Translations under genes and position numbers: made by a program | The notes under the pieces: generated by a model | What the model saw: the letters and a program-made list of their open reading frames with translations, nothing else | What the model was told of the DNA's origin: nothing | Databases searched by the model: none | Shown: one piece after another, positions 58,083 to 64,000 of the stretch | How the letters are laid out: each line of letters opens with the position of its first letter | Position numbering within the stretch: position 1 is the stretch's first letter | NCBI RefSeq assembly: GCF_019925205.1 | Contig: NC_083568.1 | Span: 8,182,393-8,246,392 of the forward strand | DNA from: Metopolophium dirhodum | Lineage: Eukaryota; Arthropoda; Insecta; Hemiptera; Aphididae | Reading direction: 5' to 3' | Length of the DNA stretch: 64,000 nt

Positions 58083-59458
58083 TTTAATTTTTTTTTATTA
58101 TTATTATTACTTTGTCATTAGACTGTAACCATACATATTGCAAATAAGGTATTGCACTAATTGTAGATTTTATATATTAAGATATATTTTGTAAAGTATA
58201 TTTTATATACTATATATTGTACTATAAAAATATTGATCTACACTTAGATTTTTTTTGTATTCCTGATTGGAAAATCCAATACCAGATAACTTAAGCAAAT
58301 TCATTATCGGTACTATAAGATTCTCTAAATATATAATATAATATGTGCATTGTACATAGATTTTGAAGGTAAAACTGTTTATTTTAGTGACCATCAATGG
58401 ACATTATCATAATACGAACTTAAATAATTATTATATTTGTATTTCTTGTTGTTCAGTTGTTGCCATTTTCCATTTTATTTGTATCTACTTTAATATTTTT
58501 TTCTGTAAATACAACTGTTCATTTATTAATATAATATATTTTCTTAAGAACGAAACAAATGCTACCTAAACTTTAAAATCTATCATAGTCAAATGGATTT
58601 ATTATTATTAACATTTATTATTCTTATTATTCGTTTATCTAGAAATGTTGGGTGAAATCATTTTTATTGATATCTCAAAAAATCCATCAAGATTAAAATT
58701 TGATAATAATTATAATTAATAGCTAATTACTACTATCATTCAACTTTATCTAAATTTATAAATCGAATAATTTTTTTATTATAATATTCTAAAAATGGTA
58801 ATTAAAATACCTTTGATACATGGAGAAATAATTTGAACTGAAGTTGCACTATTTATCATATCATTTTAAAATGTGTGTTAGTCCAAAAAAATTACTTTTT
58901 ATGTTAGTAGCATCATACATTTTAAAGTACAGACTTTGTCCAATATTTGAGTAAACATATGATGAAAATATGAGGCACTTTGCCGCAGAACAGATTATCC
59001 CGAAATTCATTATTTTAAGAACAAGCATATATAATATTGTACATATTTTTAATAACTATTGATATGAAATAAAATTAAGTGGCTAAACATACCATTTAAG
59101 TATAATGTTTTTTTTTTTTAATTTCAGTTTTTAGTGGTAAGGTTACAATGGCAATGGCATTAATAACAATACATAGTTATTTCATAGAGTTAGTCCAACT
59201 ATATAATATCAAATTATCCATGGTGGGCAAAATGGCTTAATCCACTATTATAGAGTTAATATACAGTATACGTTGGTTCTAAAATAAATTATTTTAATGT
59301 CAATGACAAAAAATAAATAAATGGTATCCTTTAGAAAACAGTCCTTTTAAATTTGGACCAATTTGGCTTTGAAATAGTATATTATTTTAAAATTTAATTA
59401 AATAAATAGAACTGTTTTATATATATATAAATAGATAGTTCATAATATCCAACAAAAC
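58083..59458. other. NF-YB 3' UTR and AT-rich spacer
   Basis: No coding sequence recognised. Several possible poly(A) signals occur (for example AATAAA near 59069), so the 3' UTR could be from a few hundred bp to about 1 kb. The rest is AT-rich spacer up to the LINE fragment. Confidence 0.45.
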
Positions 59459-61068
59459 ATGTATAAAAATATTGGGTATCACATTCGATTCTAGGCTCAC
59501 GTGGTCGCAGCACATAAAATCATTGAAAGTATATACAAATAAAGCGCTTAATTTAATAAAACTATTATCGCACACAAATTAGGGATGTGAAACAGAAACA
59601 TTGATCAAAATATTTAAATCAACAATCCAAGCAAAATTATATTAAGGTTCATTTCTTTAAAACACTGCCAAAACACATTAATAAAATATATAGACTCAAA
59701 CCACAACACGGGGATGCAAATGGCTATAGGGGCCTTCAAAAGCAGCCCAATTAAAAGTATTTATAATATAGCGGGAGAACCAACACCAGACCTTTAAAGA
59801 ACAGAGTTGACACTCCTATACGCTGCGAGACTAACCAGATAAACAAATAACCTAGCATCAACTAGCAACATAACCCTTGAACTACAAAATAATATAAACT
59901 ACACCAAGATTCCACAAATAATAAATAAAGAAAAAAAAATTTGCTCTCCATGGACAAGCATATATAAAATAAACACAGAATTGAATACTCTACGTAAAGA
60001 AAACACGCCTCCACTTATATACAAAAACCTTCTGAAAAATACTCTAGAGATCCAAAATGAATTTCAAGAACTATATACAGATGCCTCCAAAAGTGACGAA
60101 GGGGTAGGAATAGCCATAATAAAAAACAATTCACAGACATCATTCAAACTACCATCGACATGTTCCATAAATACAGCCGAAACACTTGCTATATTGCTAG
60201 CCATAAAATACATAAACAAAAAGGAAAACCAAAAACATATCATTCTAAGCGACTCGTTAAGTATACCCATTAGTGTAGAAAATAAATTCAATCCGAGCGA
60301 TATAGCAATTCAAATTCAGAATAGACTAGAAGAAGCAAACCAAAAGAACAACAATATAATCTTAATTTGGATACCTGGACACATTGGAATAATCGGCAAC
60401 GAAAGGGCAGATAAACAAGCTAAATTAGCAATCAATTCACCGAATTCACAATATATCAATATTTCATCATACTCTGATATAAGAAAACATATTCAACGAG
60501 ACACCACTATACTATGGCAAAATATATGGAACATCCAAAACACCAAATTAAACCAAGTTAAACAAACGGTCCAAAGATGGAGAAGAAATCTCAATATTAG
60601 TACCACAAATGAAAAAAAACTAAATAGGGCCAGAATTGGCCACACAAGACTAACTCATGAGTACCTAATGAACAAAGGGGACCCACCAATATGTAAATCA
60701 TGTGGCACAACAATCACAATAAAACACATATTCGAAGAATGTAGAATTTACATACAACAAAGAGAGAAGCTCAATATAAGCTACCAAATTGGAGCAAGTC
60801 TAGGCCCAAATCCTGACAATGAGATCAACACCATCAAATTTTTCAAGACAACCAAATTACTCAAGCTACTCTAGTCAACCCCTTTTCAAAGTACAAATTA
60901 CCAAACAAACTAATCTAAAACTGTTTTTATTGTATCTTTTTTTTTTTAATTCTTTGATCTGTTACTCACTATAAATATTATGTATCTATTATTTATAGTA
61001 ACATGCTAATGACCAAGCTGTCGAAGCAGAAATTTTATTGAATTCAAGACCAATAAAAAAAAGTTCAT
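59459..61068 (+). mobile_element. 5'-truncated non-LTR retrotransposon (LINE) copy
   Basis: The copy begins inside the end of reverse transcriptase: 'KILGITFDSRLTWSQHIKSL' at about 59466-59525 is the conserved motif after the catalytic core. Stops and frameshifts follow (for example TAG at about 59580) until the RNase H frame at 59981. After the stop at 60872-60874 comes a short 3' UTR, ending near 61068 in AATAAAAAAAAG, probably the A-rich tail. The presence of RNase H fits I/R1-type clades. No target duplication was identified. Confidence 0.8.
59981..60874 (+). CDS. LINE-encoded RNase H domain and C-terminal zinc-knuckle-like region (fragment of pol)
   Basis: A 297-codon open frame. RNase H removes template RNA during reverse transcription. 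The catalytic acids are all present: Asp34 ('YTDAS'), Glu67 ('TAETLAIL'), Asp91 ('LSDSLS') and Asp144 ('NERADKQA'), with His134 in 'WIPGHIGI'. The C-terminus has 'CKSCGTTITIKHIFEEC', the Cys/His motif common at the end of LINE pol proteins. The first ATG has no upstream promoter and lies within what was the longer pol frame, so it is not a true start. The open frame in an otherwise broken copy suggests a young insertion, or chance. Confidence 0.8.
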   Translation: MNTLRKENTPPLIYKNLLKNTLEIQNEFQELYTDASKSDEGVGIAIIKNNSQTSFKLPSTCSINTAETLAILLAIKYINKKENQKHIILSDSLSIPISVENKFNPSDIAIQIQNRLEEANQKNNNIILIWIPGHIGIIGNERADKQAKLAINSPNSQYINISSYSDIRKHIQRDTTILWQNIWNIQNTKLNQVKQTVQRWRRNLNISTTNEKKLNRARIGHTRLTHEYLMNKGDPPICKSCGTTITIKHIFEECRIYIQQREKLNISYQIGASLGPNPDNEINTIKFFKTTKLLKLL

Positions 61069-61699
61069 AATATTCCCTCCTTCACAGATAAACAATAATA
61101 AAATGTCAATATAAATTGTTAAATTTTGTGTTATTGTCCAATATTTTTGACAACATGCTAACAATACATTTTGTAGTTTTTGATAGTGATTTAATATTAT
61201 TGATGACGTCAAGTATTTAAGTATAGAGTCAACTCAATTCTGGAAATAATAACATTTGGGATATTAATATTACTTATGTGCAACTGGATTAATATGTGGC
61301 CATGTAGGCATAATTTGGAATAGCAGCCAAGAATATCTACAGAGGTTCATTAAAATTTAAAAGAAATGTATTATTTTATTAAGTAGTATTTTTTGTACAA
61401 AGTTACTATGTTAGCGTTTCAAGAAATCCTAAATAGAAAATAATTAAAAATTCCAACAAATTAATCATGAAAAAATGCCATGGCCCCTCACCCCCGCCGT
61501 GCCTGCAACTAAGCAGCACAGATTCATTTCACATGAAATTTCTAATGAACTTATATTGAGTACAATAATATTATATAGCAGGCATATAAAACCTTAACCT
61601 TTATAAACCTTGCACAGGCATATAAATTACAAAATATCAATATATTTTGAAGTCTCGGCATGAACGATAACAAAAATTAATCCAACTGCGTTCGTTATG

Positions 61700-63250
61700 C
61701 AGCCGATAAGAATTAAATTTTTAAATGCTATAGGTACTTCCTAATCGCATTAACGTTAATCGTTTTCCAAAAATAATCGTTCTTCGACGATAACCGGACG
61801 ACATCATGCCATTAATCATTATTCATAATGTATGCTATAAAACAGATTCGGACGATATTAATGTCTGTAACGAATCGACGCGCGTGGGCGAAGGACAAAC
61901 GGTAGAGAAACGTGTCGGAATCATTTTTATACGGCCGTGGTCGAAACGACGCAACAGTACGGAATAGTAACGGTTAACTCTGTGGTTATTGGCGGAAGAT
62001 GCGATTTAAAATATTTCGCACGCCAACCACTCGACGGGGAAATCAGAGAAGGGTGTAATCCGTGAGAAAACTGACCGCGTTAAGACGACCCGTCGAAAGC
62101 CGTATACCGGCACAAATGTCGAACGTTACAATGTACGATATTATCATTGTTATAGCTCCATTCGTTGCCGAACAAAACTATACTAATTCTTTAATAATTC
62201 GACGTCGGTGGCGGTGACGATTACGTCCGGCGCGGAACACCGCCACAGATAAAATTAGTCCTCGAGACGTAAGTCTACGACAACAACAACTACCGCGTAG
62301 TATTGCAGTTATAATTTATATTTTATACATCTGTGGTGAACAGCATCGGCCAAAACCACGTGATAAGAGGTTAAAGAACGATGATTTTTAGGTACATCAT
62401 GACCAAATAAAGGAATTTGCTTGTGGAGCGTGCCGCAGTGGCACCAGCTGCAGTGTTGTCGGCGGCGGGTCGGATCGCGTCGCACATCAAACTCGTTACC
62501 GCGCGCGGGCACGTGACCGCACAGCTGGTTAACCAGCGGTGGCCGCCGCGGTACACGACACTACGACAGTCGTCCGAAAAACCGAATACGTCACCGGCGG
62601 CCGCAGTCGTTATCGGGGAAATACCGAAACAACGGAGCCACTCGGTCCCCGCCACAAGTGAACAAGTTCGGGCAAGATGACGACGGGGAACGTCGACCGC
62701 GTCCGGAGCGCCGCAGGGCGCGCGCGCCGCGTGCGTGCGTCTGAGCGTTTCGGGCCGTCGGCAGCCATCTTGTATACCGTGCTCTGTTCCCGAACACACG
62801 GCTCGACCCCGCACAGCCTTCACGGCCATCCTTTTCTGATAACCCGCGCGCACGCACGCGCCCGCGCTCTCTCCGAGCGCATTTACGGTGATGGTGTAAT
62901 AAGCGGACACACTGACGCACACACTGTCACACTCACACACACACACACACACGCGTAGAACAATTCGTGTGCGCGTCGCTGCTGGTGGAACCGAATCTCA
63001 CCAGCTCTACACTACACACGACGACGACGACGGCGGCGGCGGTAAATATACGCACGACACAGATACCGCGACATTAATATTACTACGGTCGTCGGTTGTC
63101 TCGCGCGTACGCGTTTTTTCAAAGCACACGGCGGTTCGGGCGTAACGCGGTTCACGTACACACGAGACACACGGTTCGCGGTCGTCGACGCACACACGAC
63201 GACAACAGCATCGACAACGACAGCGCCGTAAACCACAGAATCGTCGTAAA
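61700..63250 (+). promoter_or_regulatory. eff: CpG-rich promoter and 5' leader region of effete
   Basis: Base composition changes sharply to GC/CpG-rich from about 61.85 kb, strongest at 62.4-63.2 kb, ending at the effete ATG. GCCATCTTG at 62764-62772 matches the YY1-type promoter motif on the reverse strand. A (CA)n run lies at about 62934-62952. Long frames here on both strands (for example 62371-62952 minus, 63007-63573 minus) are low-complexity products of high GC with no domain, and I do not count them as genes. The exact transcription start is not visible. Confidence 0.5.
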
Positions 63251-63274
63251 ATGGCGTTGAAACGCATCAATAAG
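63251..63274 (+). CDS. eff: effete / UbcD1 (UBE2D-type ubiquitin-conjugating enzyme E2), first coding exon
   Basis: ATG GCG TTG AAA CGC ATC AAT AAG followed by GTAAGC encodes 'MALKRINK', the exact first eight residues of UBE2D-family E2 enzymes. In animal UBE2D genes, the first coding exon ends at this point, before 'EL'. The E2 carries ubiquitin as a thioester and passes it to substrates with RING E3 ligases. Only this exon is in the window; 63275-64000 is intron and the catalytic core lies downstream. The match is short, but its position after a CpG-rich promoter and before a perfect donor supports it. Confidence 0.8.
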
Positions 63275-64000
63275 GTAAGCGGTCGAAGCGCGTTCGTATT
63301 GTACCATTGTTCGTTATTATCCCATGTACGAATTTTGTCAGTTTTCCGTCCTCCCCCCCACCCCCCCCTCCCGATCAGCGTGGCGTGCGGTCGCGGCGGC
63401 GTGTGCACGCCGATGGCCGCGGTGTCCTTTCCCGTCGTGTCCGAGAGATTTGCGCCCTCGAGACGAACGCAGCGTCGCCCCCGTTTCCCCGCTGCATGTC
63501 CTTCCCCTGAACCGCGGGTCTCAACCAATAGGTCCGGCCGACGGATGATCGGTGGCTCTGCGTTTGGTCGCACGATACTATGATATCGGTGGCTCTACTT
63601 TACCGAAGACCCGACATAGGAGGCGCATGCCAGTGCTTCGCTTAGTCTACCACCTAACGCTGTTTACTTTACTTACTATAATTGTCTTTTTTTATCTCAA
63701 GGTCTGAAATCGACAAACAACAGTGTTGTAGCAACACATTCCTAACATCTCTCGTTATTCAGTTATATATACCTACTCCACGTTGGAATTGCGTAGAATG
63801 CCAGTTGTATTGTTTAATAATATTTAACAAAGCAAAAAATAGAACGCAATCCATTATGTGACTTTACCAATAATTACTAATATACTTATCTACCATTGTT
63901 TCACTTAAATAATAACCAATAAATAAAAAATGGTCGTGTTTCTTCATTTTTTTTGAGCTTAATCCCAACAATTTAGGTTTGATTATATTTTATGGATTAA
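63275..64000 (+). other. eff: first intron of effete (start)
   Basis: Begins GTAAGCGG after 'MALKRINK'. The first 300 bp are still GC-rich with C-runs (63352-63372); the rest is AT-rich. No further exon of the E2 enzyme was found before the window ends. Confidence 0.65.

Noticed and set aside
62309..63583. Several long frames on both strands (up to 193 codons)
   Set aside because: CpG-rich promoter sequence of effete opens frames by lacking AT-rich stops; translations are Cys/Arg/Ala low-complexity with no domain.

Overview
This window looks like AT-rich nuclear DNA from a hemipteran insect, most likely an aphid. That is an inference from base composition, the 'GGTACCTACCTA'-type motifs, the transposon families and the insect-like proteins; no species marker is present. 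Genes are split by GT-AG introns, so single open frames rarely show a whole protein. The exons below were joined by hand from splice sites, reading phase and conserved residues.

Layout. (1) 291-18022, plus strand: the conserved 3' part of unc-13 (Munc13), with C1, C2B, MUN and C2C domains. Its upstream exons lie outside the window. It contains a pair of equal-length, mutually exclusive exons in the C1-C2B linker. A 3' UTR of about 3.3 kb follows and carries a small inverted-repeat element. (2) 22131-23936: a non-autonomous DNA element with long terminal inverted repeats and TTAA ends. (3) 24141-26645, minus strand: two exons of a PARP-like (ADP-ribosyltransferase fold) gene with a degenerate active site and a tandemly repeated Arg/Lys/Ala/Glu tail. 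A hAT-like element sits in its intron. (4) About 27.0-31.7 kb: a satellite array (monomer about 195 bp, dimer about 390 bp, higher-order unit 1174 bp), with an isolated piece at 42.9-43.5 kb. (5) 32298-39384, plus strand: a 12-exon, 1113-residue gene whose C-terminal half is a two-zinc-finger, tyrosine-recombinase-like (Crypton-like) protein. Its N-terminal half is encoded by a tandem array of about 172-bp exon-plus-intron units. (6) 40289-41707, minus strand: N-terminal exons of a hAT/ZMYM1-like (TTF zinc finger, DUF4371) gene, apparently truncated. (7) 42-55 kb: a transposon-rich desert with hAT relics, MITEs and foldback elements, plus one unidentified possible coding exon. (8) 56377-58082, plus strand: a complete gene for NF-YB, a CCAAT-binding histone-fold subunit. 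(9) 59.46-61.07 kb: a 5'-truncated LINE with an intact RNase H frame. (10) 61.7-64 kb: a CpG-rich promoter region and the first coding exon of effete/UbcD1 (UBE2D-type E2 enzyme), which continues beyond the window.

The three conserved host genes (unc-13, NF-YB, effete) are unrelated in function: synaptic vesicle priming, transcription and ubiquitin transfer. The most unusual object is the tandem-exon recombinase-like gene. Every repeated exon starts and ends in the same phase, so copies can be gained, lost or skipped without breaking the frame. The unc-13 exon pair and the PARP-like gene are the next most interesting.
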